From Candidatus Magasanikiibacteriota bacterium (lineage in GTDB: Bacteria; Patescibacteriota; Patescibacteriia; Magasanikbacterales; UBA922): a DNA stretch of 41,922 bases. Positions 7,336 through 17,530 of the stretch are shown here, one piece after another (within the stretch, counting starts at the first letter, position 1; the number at the start of each line of letters is the position of its first letter). Under the pieces are notes generated by a model. That model did no database searches, was not told the origin of the DNA, and was given only the letters and a program-made list of their open reading frames with translations. The position numbers were made by a program, and so were the translations under genes. Where the stretch lies: NCBI GenBank assembly GCA_903837125.1, contig CAILTG010000082.1:1-41922 (forward strand), given 5' to 3'.

Positions 7336-8259
7336 CTAATCTGTTCCAGTCGCTCCTTGAGCTTCTGGTAAAATATACGAATCACTATCAAAAACATTCA
7401 CCACCGGATAAACTTTAATATCACTAACATAAATATTATCAACCAAAACAGCTTTTTCAACTTGCCGTACTTCTTTAGTCATTAATTTTTCCACTGGCAC
7501 ATAAGCATAGCCCACCACACTTCCCTCATTCAAAAGTTCCACATAAAAATCTATGTGCCAATAACTATAAGGACTATTATTAGTGATCTCAAATTTAATA
7601 TCATTCTGAGGGACGTTATAAAAAGAATTGGCTGGAATAAATCTAAAATTAACTATTTCAAAATTGGTTTTTTCCTTAACAAATGAAGCCACATCTACCA
7701 AACTATGGGGGTTAACTTTTAACCATTTAATCTGCACAATCTGCAAACTCACGGGAGTAGGATAATAATCAGAATATTGCCCAAAAATTATTAAAGGGCG
7801 GCTAGCCATTGGCATTATTACAGTAGTTTGGGTATCACTATCTTTTCCTGAATAAGAAAATTTATAAGTTAAAATAGCTATCCAACGATCATTGGGATTT
7901 TTCATTTGGGCCACCAAATCATATTGTTTAGAAGCACTTTGATAAACTTCCACATTACTAATTTGCAGCTCTTTGGCTCCATACATTTGATGCATCGCCA
8001 CATAATTAGGGACCTGAATTGCCTGCAGATTGGCCATTTGTTGATCCAAATTATAACCGATCATTAAATAGTAACCCCAATAAAACAAACTGCCCACCAC
8101 TGAAACCACTGACCAAGTAATTAAGATTAGTAAAAAGATTCGACGTAATTTTAGTTTATGCAATACATACCATTCTCCCATTTTTAATTCCCGGTTACTA
8201 AATTCACCAGTAGGATCTTCATAACGAGAAAAATTATTTTTTGTTTTGTTGTCAGACAT
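7336..8259 (-). CDS. Single-pass membrane protein paired with rodA, unknown function
   Basis: A 307-residue protein with a short cytoplasmic N-terminus, one membrane helix (about 41-64) and an outer domain of about 240 residues rich in beta-type sequence, including ISNVEVYQSASKQYDLVAQM and EITNNSPYSYWHIDFYVELL. Such strand patterns suggest an immunoglobulin-like or FxLYD-like fold, but I do not recognise the family. The 2-nt spacing to rodA suggests a partner of the elongation machinery at the envelope. The ATG start follows an extended -10 promoter. Confidence 0.75.
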   Translation of the reverse strand: MSDNKTKNNFSRYEDPTGEFSNRELKMGEWYVLHKLKLRRIFLLILITWSVVSVVGSLFYWGYYLMIGYNLDQQMANLQAIQVPNYVAMHQMYGAKELQISNVEVYQSASKQYDLVAQMKNPNDRWIAILTYKFSYSGKDSDTQTTVIMPMASRPLIIFGQYSDYYPTPVSLQIVQIKWLKVNPHSLVDVASFVKEKTNFEIVNFRFIPANSFYNVPQNDIKFEITNNSPYSYWHIDFYVELLNEGSVVGYAYVPVEKLMTKEVRQVEKAVLVDNIYVSDIKVYPVVNVFDSDSYILPEAQGATGTD

Positions 8260-8288
8260 AATTTTACTTATTAAAGTACTTGATGAAT

Positions 8289-10805
<2,517 letters not shown>

Positions 10806-10809
10806 ACAA

Positions 10810-10840
10810 CATACAAAATATACATAATAAAATACAAAAA
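10810..10840. repeat. Type E repeat after gyrB
   Basis: ACATAATAAAATACA (10822-10836) also occurs in prmC and before rplA. It lies between the gyrB stop and its terminator. Confidence 0.55.
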
Positions 10841-10870
10841 AATACCAGCGATTAAGCTGGTATTTTATTA
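10841..10870. terminator. Bidirectional terminator after gyrB
   Basis: AATACCAGC (10841-10849) pairs with GCTGGTATT (10856-10864) around loop GATTAA. A-rich sequence precedes and T-rich sequence follows, between convergent gyrB (+) and the small gene on minus. Confidence 0.85.
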
Positions 10871-10879
10871 TTTATAAAT

Positions 10880-11176
10880 TCACTTTCTTGCTTCAACTAT
10901 AGCAATCAATCTAGTTATAGCGTCAGCCAAAGTTGCCATGTCATCTCCAACCTTTCCAAAAGAAGCCAAAATAACTTCCTTTACTCTCTCATCTTGTATT
11001 AAATCAACTTCTGGTGGAACTATAGCTGTGGCGTTCCTACGTAATCGTTCTACATACATAAGTAAATCCGCCGGACGAATTCCATTTAAAAATTTTTTAT
11101 TTAAATCTTTTGGTTGTCCATCAACCATTGGCATATCACCAACAGCTTCTGGTGTTTTTCCCTGACCATCTACCAT
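10880..11176 (-). CDS. Small acidic-helical protein, unknown function
   Basis: A 98-residue soluble protein with no membrane segment or cysteine motif. It has a Gly/Pro-rich N-terminus with a repeated MVDGQ word (1-5 and 17-21). Two probable helices follow, IRPADLLMYVERLRRNATAI and VGDDMATLADAITRLIAIVEA. I do not recognise the family. It is accepted as a gene because of its near-perfect promoter at 11211-11239, ATG start and terminator at the end. It is a single-gene unit between gyrB and secE. Confidence 0.65.
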   Translation of the reverse strand: MVDGQGKTPEAVGDMPMVDGQPKDLNKKFLNGIRPADLLMYVERLRRNATAIVPPEVDLIQDERVKEVILASFGKVGDDMATLADAITRLIAIVEARK

Positions 11177-11210
11177 ATAATTACTAATTTAATAAATTAA
11201 CAACTGCTCA

Positions 11211-11239
11211 AGTATAGCACATTTTTACCCTTTTGTCAA
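11211..11239 (-). promoter_or_regulatory. Promoter of the 98-residue protein gene
   Basis: On minus, TTGACA (11239-11234), a 17-nt spacer and TATACT (11216-11211), with TG upstream of the -10. The ATG is 34 nt downstream of the -10. Confidence 0.8.
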
Positions 11240-11285
11240 TACCTTGGCTAAGTTAAGCCAAAATTTTGTGCACACCTACCCCCTA

Positions 11286-11344
11286 TTGACACTCTTCTTA
11301 AATTCAGGTAGTATATCAACGTAAATCGGCCTAAGGGCCGTTTT
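11286..11344 (+). promoter_or_regulatory. secE promoter and leader hairpin
   Basis: TTGACA (11286-11291), a 17-nt spacer and TAGTAT (11309-11314). The leader then holds a GC-rich hairpin, CGGCC-TAAG-GGCCG (11327-11340), followed by TTTT. It ends 15 nt before the secE ATG and could act as a weak attenuator or processing site. Confidence 0.55.
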
Positions 11345-11359
11345 AAAAACCTTAATTTT

Positions 11360-11542
11360 ATGAACAAAATCACTAGCTATTTCACCGGCGCCATTACTGA
11401 AATGAAAAAAGTAGTCTGGCCCAGCAAAAAACAAACCACCACTTATACTCTCATTGTAATTGGTATGAGTATTGGAGTGGCTTTATTTTTCGGCATACTG
11501 GATTATATTTTCAGCATGGGCTTAGCACAATTAATTAAATAA
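11360..11542 (+). CDS. secE: Preprotein translocase subunit SecE
   Basis: A 60-residue protein of the short bacterial type with a single C-terminal helix (about 30-56). The amphipathic part has the family words TEMKKVVWPSKKQT (13-26). SecE clamps SecY in the protein-conducting channel. nusG follows after 2 nt, the usual secE-nusG-rplK order. Confidence 0.93.
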   Translation: MNKITSYFTGAITEMKKVVWPSKKQTTTYTLIVIGMSIGVALFFGILDYIFSMGLAQLIK

Positions 11543-11544
11543 CT

Positions 11545-12090
11545 ATGGCCAAACAAACCTTAAACCTTGGACGCCGCTGGTATGTGCTCCACACTTACTC
11601 TGGCTACGAGGAAAATGTAAAACGCAACTTAGAACAACGTATTGAATCTTTTGACATGCAAGAAAAAATCTTCAATGTCATGGTACCTAAAGAAAAAAAG
11701 ATTAAAATTAAAAATGGCAAACGTACTTTGGTGGAAGAAAAAATCTTTCCTGGTTACGTGCTAGTAGAAATGTTGGTAACTGATGATTCTTGGTACGTGG
11801 TTAGAAATACTCCAAATGTAACTGGTTTTATTGGTTCTGGAACCACTCCTACACCAATTGATGGCAAAGAAATGGATGCTTTACAAAAACGCATGGTGGT
11901 AGAAGAACCTAGTCACAAAATTGATGTGGAAGTTGATGATCCAGTTAAAATTACTGATGGTCCATTTAAAAACTTTGAAGGAAAAGTTTCCAATGTTGAT
12001 GAAACCCGCGGTAAAATTAAAGTACTAGTTTCCATGTTTGGCCGAGAAACTCCAGTGGAATTAGATGCCCTACAGGTTAAGAAAATTTAA
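11545..12090 (+). CDS. nusG: Transcription termination/antitermination factor NusG
   Basis: A 181-residue protein that binds RNA polymerase and links it to Rho or the ribosome. The NGN domain (about 9-115) begins RRWYVLHTYSGYEENVKRNL (split at 10-29) and has FPGYVLVEM and VRNTPNVTGFIG. The KOW domain (about 125-180) has VKITDGPFKNFEGKV and ends with VELDALQVKKI. Length and motifs are typical. Confidence 0.96.
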   Translation: MAKQTLNLGRRWYVLHTYSGYEENVKRNLEQRIESFDMQEKIFNVMVPKEKKIKIKNGKRTLVEEKIFPGYVLVEMLVTDDSWYVVRNTPNVTGFIGSGTTPTPIDGKEMDALQKRMVVEEPSHKIDVEVDDPVKITDGPFKNFEGKVSNVDETRGKIKVLVSMFGRETPVELDALQVKKI

Positions 12091-12106
12091 TATAATAATT
12101 TGTAAG

Positions 12107-12173
12107 ATTGTTTGCTTCTAAAGAGCGCTTCTAAACAATTTTAAAAATTAAAAATTAAAAATTAAAAATTTTC
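12107..12173 (+). promoter_or_regulatory. rplK leader: inverted repeat and TTAAAAA tandem repeat
   Basis: ATTGTTT (12107-12113) pairs with AAACAAT (12133-12139), enclosing a doubled GCTTCTA. About four units of an AAAATTA-like word then run up to the rplK start. It could be a leader hairpin controlling L11 synthesis or a simple AT repeat. No strong promoter is seen. Confidence 0.35.
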
Positions 12174-12179
12174 AAATAT

Positions 12180-12602
12180 ATGGCTAAAAAATTAATCACC
12201 CAAATCAAACTACAAATTCCCGGCGGAGCAGCTAATCCAGCGCCACCGGTTGGACCAGCACTTGGTCAACATGGCGTAAATATCCAAGCTTTTTGCAAAG
12301 AATTTAATGAAAAAACTCAAGATAAAAAAGGCGAAGTAGTACCAATCGTTATTAGTGTTTTTGAAGATCGCACATTTTCTTTTATCATGAAAGTGGCTCC
12401 AGCTTCAGAATTAATTAAAAAAGCGGCTGGTATTAAATCCGGAGCGCACAATGCATTGAAAGAAAAAGTAGGCAAAATTAGCAAAGCCAAATTACGTGAA
12501 ATTGCTGAAAAGAAAATGCCCGACATGAATTGCCACACCATAGAAGCAGCCATGAAAACTTTAGAAGGTACTGCTAGACAAATGGGTGTGACGGTTGAAT
12601 AA
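12180..12602 (+). CDS. rplK: 50S ribosomal protein L11
   Basis: A 140-residue protein of the GTPase-associated centre, where it binds 23S rRNA and contacts elongation factors. The N-terminal domain has the signature [20 protein letters not shown] (split at 12-31). The C-terminal rRNA-binding domain has the usual [26 protein letters not shown] ending. rplA does not follow directly; a strong terminator and three other genes separate them. Confidence 0.97.
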   Translation: MAKKLITQIKLQIPGGAANPAPPVGPALGQHGVNIQAFCKEFNEKTQDKKGEVVPIVISVFEDRTFSFIMKVAPASELIKKAAGIKSGAHNALKEKVGKISKAKLREIAEKKMPDMNCHTIEAAMKTLEGTARQMGVTVE

Positions 12603-12628
12603 GAACCACTAAATCTACACAAATAAAC

Positions 12629-12660
12629 AAAACTCGCCAAAACTGGCGAGTTTTGTTATA
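12629..12660 (+). terminator. Terminator after rplK
   Basis: CAAAACTCGCCA (12629-12640), loop AAAC and TGGCGAGTTTTG (12645-12656) form a perfect 12-pair stem, followed by TTAT. It closes the secE-nusG-rplK unit. Confidence 0.88.
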
Positions 12661-12708
12661 ATAAGACCATAATTTACAATTTGAAATAAAAAATTAAAAA
12701 TTATCACT

Positions 12709-13146
12709 ATGTCCTCCACCAAAAACATCATCCGCAACATCTATCTATATATCGTAACTCTTATTGGTTTAGTAATGTTAGTTATTGCTTTAGTTGATTT
12801 AATTCAACTAGGATTAAAAACTTGGATTTTTACTTTGGCTGACCAACAAGATACTTATCAATCAATACCAACAACCCCTTATGGTATAAAAAATATTAGC
12901 ACTACTAATTTACAAAATGCCACATCTACCAATTTAACTATTGAAGACCGCCAAGCTTTTGAACAATGGAAAAATGATTATCAAAACTGGGAAACTAATA
13001 CCAAAAATATTGATCAGAAAAAAGCCCAAAAACAACGTGACGCAGTGCGAGACATTGCTTTACTCATTGTCGGTTTAGGACTATTTTTGAGTCATGGCTA
13101 TGTGGTTAGGAAAGATAGAAAATTAGAACTTCAAAATGTTAATTAA
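12709..13146 (+). CDS. Two-helix membrane protein, unknown function
   Basis: A 145-residue protein with membrane helices at about 10-32 and 110-128. They flank a soluble Asn/Thr/Gln-rich loop that is probably outside the cell, and the protein has a short basic C-terminus. I do not recognise the family. It follows the rplK terminator by about 50 nt, with a TATAAT at 12658-12663 as a possible -10 but no good -35. ldh follows after 47 nt of AT-rich repeat. Confidence 0.65.
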   Translation: MSSTKNIIRNIYLYIVTLIGLVMLVIALVDLIQLGLKTWIFTLADQQDTYQSIPTTPYGIKNISTTNLQNATSTNLTIEDRQAFEQWKNDYQNWETNTKNIDQKKAQKQRDAVRDIALLIVGLGLFLSHGYVVRKDRKLELQNVN

Positions 13147-13193
13147 AATTTATTAATTAAAAATTGTTTAAAAATTGAAAATTAAAAATTATT

Positions 13194-14135
13194 ATGAAAT
13201 CACCCACTTTTTCCAAATCAAAAATTGCCATTATCGGTGCCGGAGCTGTTGGTTCCACAGCCGCTTATGTAGCCACTTTAAAAAATCTAGCAGCCGAAAT
13301 TATTTTAATTGATGTTAATGAACAAAAAGAGGCTGGCGAAGTAATGGATATTGCCGACGGCTTATGTTTTGTGGAAACTGGTTGCATAAAAGGCGCTGAT
13401 TTTAAAGACGCTCGTGATGCTGACATTATTGTAATCACTGCCGGACTGGCACAAAAACCTGGAGAAACCCGTTTGGATTTAGTGAAAAAAAATTCAGCCA
13501 TTTTAAAATCCATTTTTAAACAAATCGGTAAATTAAAATCCAGCGCCATTATTATAATGGTAGCCAATCCAGTAGATATTCTTACTTATTTTGCCCAAGA
13601 ATTGAGCGGTCTGCCCAAAAATCAAGTTTTTGGCTCAGGCACCGGACTTGATACTGCCCGTTTAAGAACCGACTTAGGAGATTACCTAAAAGTCAACCCT
13701 AAAAGTATTCATGGTTATGTAATGGGTGAACATGGAGACAGCGAATTTGTAGCCTGGAGTACGGTAGAAGTTGGTGGTATACCTATTGCCAAAACAAAAA
13801 TGATTAACAAAAAAACACTTAAGGATATTGAAATAAAAGTAAAAAAAGAGGCCTATGAGATCATTAATCGCAAAGGAGCCACCTTTTATGGAATTGGCCT
13901 AGTAATCGCTGAAATTATTGAAGCTGTATTAATGAATCAACATAAAATTATGCCAATTTCTAGTCGTTTGACCAATTACAATGGTGTTAATGATGTTTGT
14001 TTGGGTGCCCCAACAGTCATTGGCCGTTCCGGAGTAGAAAAAGTTTGGCCAGTAGAATTATCGTCTTCCGAAAAAAACAAATTCAAAAAATCGGCAGAGA
14101 CTTTAAAAAATTACCTGAAACAAGCAATGGAATAA
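13194..14135 (+). CDS. ldh: L-lactate dehydrogenase
   Basis: A 313-residue NAD-dependent enzyme that reduces pyruvate to L-lactate and regenerates NAD+ in fermentation. The Rossmann loop GAGAVG (15-20) ends in D40, which selects NAD. The substrate-specificity loop reads AGLAQKPGETR (83-93): Gln at 87 marks lactate rather than malate dehydrogenase, and R93 is the catalytic-loop Arg. The active-site GEHGDSEF (178-185) carries catalytic H180. It lies in the unusual block between rplK and rplA, 9 nt before a lipoprotein gene. Confidence 0.93.
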   Translation: MKSPTFSKSKIAIIGAGAVGSTAAYVATLKNLAAEIILIDVNEQKEAGEVMDIADGLCFVETGCIKGADFKDARDADIIVITAGLAQKPGETRLDLVKKNSAILKSIFKQIGKLKSSAIIIMVANPVDILTYFAQELSGLPKNQVFGSGTGLDTARLRTDLGDYLKVNPKSIHGYVMGEHGDSEFVAWSTVEVGGIPIAKTKMINKKTLKDIEIKVKKEAYEIINRKGATFYGIGLVIAEIIEAVLMNQHKIMPISSRLTNYNGVNDVCLGAPTVIGRSGVEKVWPVELSSSEKNKFKKSAETLKNYLKQAME

Positions 14136-14144
14136 ATTAATTTT

Positions 14145-14978
14145 ATGAAAAAATTATTTTTGCTAACAGCTATTTTTCTGTTAACCCTGTTAGTCAATGG
14201 CTGCAGCTCCAGCTCCCCAAATCAAAAACTAGTAACTTCAACAACCGAAAAAACTAACGGAGTAACCAACACCACTCTAACTGTTAGCAGTACTGACTTT
14301 TGTAAAAATCACGGCTACGAAATAATTATCCGCTTTGACAAAGACACCCAAGGCTCCAAAATTTTTTGTCGCTTCCCCGATAAAAAAGAATGTGTGGCCA
14401 ACGACTTCCAAAAAGGAATTTGTACCCCTGAAAAAGGAGCCGTCTATTATGTTTTAAAATCAACACCGGTTTATAATTGCCAAAAAGCTGATCCTCCAGT
14501 CTGTGGCACTGACGGAAAAAATTACGTCAACCATTGCGGTGCCGACTTAGCAAATATTCCTATCAGCCATCTTGGCTCTTGTGGTACTATCATTAGTTTT
14601 AGCGAAAATACCACTGATTTTATAGACAATAAAATTGGTCCACTGCCTGTTATCACCTCATCTTCTACACCTATTGAAAAATCAGAAAATATAGTTAAAA
14701 TCACTTCTACTCTTCCCGATTGGCTAAAAACCGCTGGTGATATTATTAAATCACAATCAAAAAGTAGCCCATCAGCATATATTAAAAAATGTAATTCAGG
14801 CGCCGGAACTTTGTATTACCAAGTAGATTCCTGCCCCAATTGTTTTTCCACTCTTTATCAAGAAAATGGTGAAGTAATTTGTTACCCAAACCATGATCTT
14901 ACCCACAATTGCCCAGTTAATTTTAATATAAATAATTCAAAAAATGATTGCACTACTGTCTGGGTGGACAACCGCTAA
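14145..14978 (+). CDS. Lipoprotein with DUF333-like and Kazal-like domains
   Basis: A 277-residue surface protein. A hydrophobic signal (1-19) ends in the lipobox LVNGC with C20 as the lipidated residue. Residues 51-93 resemble DUF333: Cys, GYEIIIR, CRFPDKKEC and a closing GIC. Residues about 112-146 look like a short Kazal protease-inhibitor motif: PPVCGTDGKNYVNHC with Cys at 112, 120, 131 and 146. Only four of the usual six Cys are present. A third Cys-rich part (about 215-272, at least six Cys) is unrecognised. Kazal domains usually inhibit serine proteases; here that is inference. It follows ldh by 9 nt. Confidence 0.75.
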   Translation: MKKLFLLTAIFLLTLLVNGCSSSSPNQKLVTSTTEKTNGVTNTTLTVSSTDFCKNHGYEIIIRFDKDTQGSKIFCRFPDKKECVANDFQKGICTPEKGAVYYVLKSTPVYNCQKADPPVCGTDGKNYVNHCGADLANIPISHLGSCGTIISFSENTTDFIDNKIGPLPVITSSSTPIEKSENIVKITSTLPDWLKTAGDIIKSQSKSSPSAYIKKCNSGAGTLYYQVDSCPNCFSTLYQENGEVICYPNHDLTHNCPVNFNINNSKNDCTTVWVDNR

Positions 14979-15005
14979 CCACTAACTTAAACCAGCATCT
15001 CACAA

Positions 15006-15032
15006 GATTCGTGTGTATTCGTATTAAGTTTA
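15006..15032. repeat. Type D (ATTCGTATTAA) repeat fragment
   Basis: GATTCGTGTGTATTCGTATTAA resembles the gatB leader repeat at 20851-20870 (words GATTCGTAAA and ATTCGTATTAAA). It is a short remnant between the lipoprotein gene and the rplA promoter. Confidence 0.45.
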
Positions 15033-15069
15033 GTGTCTCCTTGACACTTTATAAAAAATAATGTATAAA
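15032..15069 (+). promoter_or_regulatory. rplA promoter with overlapping inverted repeat
   Basis: TTGACA (15041-15046), a 17-nt spacer and TATAAA (15064-15069). The inverted repeat AGTGTC (15032-15037) / GACACT (15043-15048) overlaps the -35 box and is a possible operator. The expected start is near 15076. Confidence 0.7.
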
Positions 15070-15070
15070 T

Positions 15071-15122
15071 ATAGCACCCGAAAATGGGTGCTATTAATAT
15101 GTGGGACCTTGAACACTCAAGG
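15071..15122 (+). promoter_or_regulatory. rplA leader hairpins
   Basis: Two clean hairpins lie at the start of a leader of about 138 nt: ATAGCACCC/GGGTGCTAT (15071-15079 with 15086-15094) and CCTTGA/TCAAGG (15107-15112 with 15117-15122). They could hold an L1 autoregulatory site, or the first could be a weak terminator for the lipoprotein gene. Sequence alone does not decide. Confidence 0.45.
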
Positions 15123-15137
15123 GATTGAACCACTAAC

Positions 15138-15200
15138 AACATAATACACATAATAAAATACACAATAAACAAATTGTATTTTAATCCATGTATATTGTAT
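15138..15200. repeat. Type E repeat in the rplA leader
   Basis: TACACATAATAAAATACA (15145-15162) is identical to a word inside prmC. An imperfect hairpin is formed by AAAATACACAAT and ATTGTATTTT. Confidence 0.6.
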
Positions 15201-15213
15201 CTTGTAAAATTGT

Positions 15214-15894
15214 ATGTCTAAAAGAATGGACGCGCTCAATGCTAAAGTAGACAAAAATAAAGCCTACACCATTGTTGACGCAGTTAAACTGGTAAAAGAA
15301 ACTAGTAATGTTAAATTCGATTCCTCGGTTGAAGTTCATGTCAAATTAGGTATTGACATTAAAAAAAGTGACCAACAAATTAGATCCACCGTGGCCTTGC
15401 CTCATGGCACTGGCAAAAGCAAAACTATAGCCGCTTTTGTAGGACCAAATGATGAAAAAATAGCCAAAGAAGCTGGAGCTGACTTGGTTTATGGTGAAGA
15501 TGATATTAAAAAAATTAAAGATACTGGTAAAATTGATTTTGAAATTGCCGTGGCCACTTTAGAAATGATGCCAAAAATGGCTGCTTGTGCCAAAATTCTT
15601 GGTCCAAAAGGTTTGATGCCTAGTCCTAAAACTGAAACTGTGGGACCAGATATTAAAAAAATAATCACCGCCTTAAAAAAAGGTAAAGCTGCTTTTAAAA
15701 ATGATGATACTGGAAATATTCACCAAGTTATTGGCAAAGTAAGTTTCAGCGAAGAACAACTAAAAGACAATTTACAAGCATTTTTAGATGCCTTACTAAA
15801 AGCCAAACCAAAATCTGCCAAAGGTACCTACATCCAAGCACTCTACCTTACCTCTGCCATGGGACCAAGCATTAAATTACAAATTTCTCAATAA
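15214..15894 (+). CDS. rplA: 50S ribosomal protein L1
   Basis: A 226-residue protein of the L1 stalk, and in many bacteria the translational repressor of its own operon. Family words include KRMDALNAKVDKNKAY near the start, RSTVALPHGTGKS (64-76), LGPKGLMPSPKTETV and the C-terminal SAKGTYIQALYLTSAMGPSIK. It is transcribed from its own promoter, away from rplK. Confidence 0.97.
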   Translation: MSKRMDALNAKVDKNKAYTIVDAVKLVKETSNVKFDSSVEVHVKLGIDIKKSDQQIRSTVALPHGTGKSKTIAAFVGPNDEKIAKEAGADLVYGEDDIKKIKDTGKIDFEIAVATLEMMPKMAACAKILGPKGLMPSPKTETVGPDIKKIITALKKGKAAFKNDDTGNIHQVIGKVSFSEEQLKDNLQAFLDALLKAKPKSAKGTYIQALYLTSAMGPSIKLQISQ

Positions 15895-15913
15895 AATAAC
15901 AAAATTCTTCCCC

Positions 15914-15943
15914 ACACCCTCACATAATTGAGGGTGTTTTTTT
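15914..15943 (+). terminator. Terminator after rplA
   Basis: ACACCCTCA (15914-15922) pairs with TGAGGGTGT (15929-15937), followed by a run of T to 15943. Confidence 0.92.
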
Positions 15944-15948
15944 CGTAC

Positions 15949-15977
15949 TTGCGCCATGGTTCTTTTTTTGCTAAAAT
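15949..15977 (+). promoter_or_regulatory. Promoter of the dTTP/folate cluster
   Basis: TTGCGC (15949-15954), a 17-nt spacer and TAAAAT (15972-15977). The expected start is near 15984, so the ATG at 15956 cannot be used and the one at 16004 is. Confidence 0.65.
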
Positions 15978-16003
15978 TCAACTGTAATTTTAACTACAAT
16001 TTT

Positions 16004-16507
16004 ATGGCTGATCCAACTAACACTTACACTCGTCCCACGTGGGATGAATATTTTTTAAAACTGGCCATGTTAGCATCCGAGCGAGCCACTTGCCCCCGCA
16101 TGCATTGTGGCTGTATTTTAGTTAAAGACAAAAATGTCGTAGCCACAGGATATAACGGCTCAATTCCTGGCGATGAACACTGTGAAGACGTTGGTTGTTT
16201 GGTAATTAATAATCATTGTGAACGCACAATCCACGCTGAAATGAACGCTTTAACCCAGGCGGCCAAACGAGGCCACTCAGTAGATGAGGCAACTGCCTAT
16301 GTCACCAATATGTCTTGTACCAATTGTGCCAAAGCCTTAATCGCCGCTGGAATAAAAAGGATTGTTATATTTTCCGATTTTCATGATACTTTGGCAGTTG
16401 ATTTCTTTAACAAAGCCGGAGTTAAAATTGACAAACTACCCATGCCAGCCTGCAATATCTGCTATGATCTTAAAAATTATTCTTCGGCCAAGCCACTAGT
16501 TAAATAA
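16004..16507 (+). CDS. dCMP deaminase (ComEB-like)
   Basis: A 167-residue zinc enzyme that deaminates dCMP to dUMP, the substrate of ThyA. The zinc/catalytic motif is H77-A-E79 (TIHAEMNAL) with C105-x2-C108 (SCTNC). Additional His/Cys residues (MHCGC at 33-37, HC at 59-60, HC at 71-72) match the second structural metal site of dCMP deaminases, which separates it from cytidine deaminase. Family words TWDEYFLKLAMLASERATC and GYNGSIPG are present. It is the first gene of the thymidylate cluster. Confidence 0.92.
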   Translation: MADPTNTYTRPTWDEYFLKLAMLASERATCPRMHCGCILVKDKNVVATGYNGSIPGDEHCEDVGCLVINNHCERTIHAEMNALTQAAKRGHSVDEATAYVTNMSCTNCAKALIAAGIKRIVIFSDFHDTLAVDFFNKAGVKIDKLPMPACNICYDLKNYSSAKPLVK

Positions 16508-16517
16508 GCCTAAAGAT

Positions 16518-17078
16518 ATGCCAAGCAATAAAATAATTTTAGGTATTATTGGTAGAAATGCTGGAGGAAAAACTACTGCTACCGAGTATCTTATAAAAAA
16601 ATATCAAGCTGTATCACTACGTTTTTCTGATCCTTTAAAAGATGTGCTAGTTAGATTGCGTTTAGAAACTAACCGGCCAAATTTCCAAACCCTATCAACA
16701 ATTTTAAGACAAAATTTCAGTGAAGACATTTTATCCAAAATAATTGCCCAAGATGTAATTGATTGCCAGGCCAAAATAATTATCACTGAAGGGGTAAGAA
16801 GACCAAGCGATATTACTTATTTAAGTAAAATACCCGGATTTTATTTAATTTCAATTGAAACCGAACAAAAAACTAGATTTGCCAGAACCAAAAATAGAAC
16901 CGAAAAAACTGATGATCAAAATAAAACCTGGGAAGAATTTTTAAGCGAAGATAACAAAGAATCCGAACAAAAAATCGAGGAAATTGCTAAGCAAGCCAAA
17001 CTTCATATTGATAATAATGGCAGTTTAGAAAATTTATATAAACAATTAGCTGAGTTAATAATCAAATTAAATAATTAG
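16518..17078 (+). CDS. P-loop nucleotide kinase, probable (d)NMP kinase
   Basis: A 186-residue protein with Walker A G12-RNAGGKTT20 near the N-terminus. The SDPLKDVL segment is typical of deoxynucleoside monophosphate kinase and dephospho-CoA-kinase-like folds. ITEGVRRPSDITYL serves as a Walker-B-like strand. A basic lid (KTRFARTKNRTEKTDD) follows. Placed between dCMP deaminase and dUTPase, it may phosphorylate dCMP, dUMP or a related nucleotide. The substrate is inferred from context only. Spacing is 10 nt to the gene before and 29 nt to the next. Confidence 0.7.
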   Translation: MPSNKIILGIIGRNAGGKTTATEYLIKKYQAVSLRFSDPLKDVLVRLRLETNRPNFQTLSTILRQNFSEDILSKIIAQDVIDCQAKIIITEGVRRPSDITYLSKIPGFYLISIETEQKTRFARTKNRTEKTDDQNKTWEEFLSEDNKESEQKIEEIAKQAKLHIDNNGSLENLYKQLAELIIKLNN

Positions 17079-17107
17079 TATAATTAGAGTCGTCAAATTA
17101 GTGAACT

Positions 17108-17530
17108 ATGAAAGTAAAAATAAAACGCATTGATAAATCACTCCCCTTACCAGAATACCACACCCCTGGTGCTGTGGCTTTTGATTTATACAGTCGAATT
17201 GACATGACTATTCTTCCCCAGGCTATTGAAAAAATGCCGACTAACATTATAGTTGCTATCCCTTCTGGATATGTTTTAGAAATCAAAGACCGTTCTAGTG
17301 CAATGCAGAAAAAAGGGCTTTTGTGCACAGTGGGATATATTGATCAAGATTATTGTGGGGATGAAGATGAAATATTGCTTCAAGTTTATAATATTACTAA
17401 TAATCCTGTCAAAATAGAAAAGGGCGAACGAGTGGGCCAAGCAGTATTTATTAAAATTGACACAGCTGAGTGGGAAGAAACTGATAAAATGGCAGACAAA
17501 AGCCGAGGAGGATTTGGGACAACAGGCTAA
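17108..17530 (+). CDS. dut: dUTP diphosphatase (trimeric dUTPase fold)
   Basis: A 140-residue enzyme that splits dUTP to dUMP and PPi. The five motifs are recognisable: TPGAVAFDL (19-27), DRSSAMQKKG (motif 2), GYIDQDYCGDEDE (motif 3, with the catalytic-type Asp), GERVGQAVF (motif 4) and C-terminal RGGFGTTG (motif 5). Motif 3 has C-G-D-E-D-E where most have R-G-E, so it is a slightly divergent member. It feeds dUMP to thyA, which follows after about 90 nt. Confidence 0.9.
   Translation: MKVKIKRIDKSLPLPEYHTPGAVAFDLYSRIDMTILPQAIEKMPTNIIVAIPSGYVLEIKDRSSAMQKKGLLCTVGYIDQDYCGDEDEILLQVYNITNNPVKIEKGERVGQAVFIKIDTAEWEETDKMADKSRGGFGTTG

Noticed and set aside
10938-11165. Plus-strand frame opposite the 98-residue gene
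   Set aside because: The minus frame has a near-perfect promoter and a terminator; the plus frame has neither and a Ser/Phe-rich antisense-type translation.
15098-15135. tRNA 3' half on the minus strand (GGTTCAATCC)
   Set aside because: The flanking bases do not form a T stem or acceptor stem, and no anticodon arm is present upstream.
15956-16003. Upstream ATG for the dCMP deaminase
   Set aside because: It lies between the -35 and -10 boxes of the predicted promoter; the family starts at the ATG at 16004.
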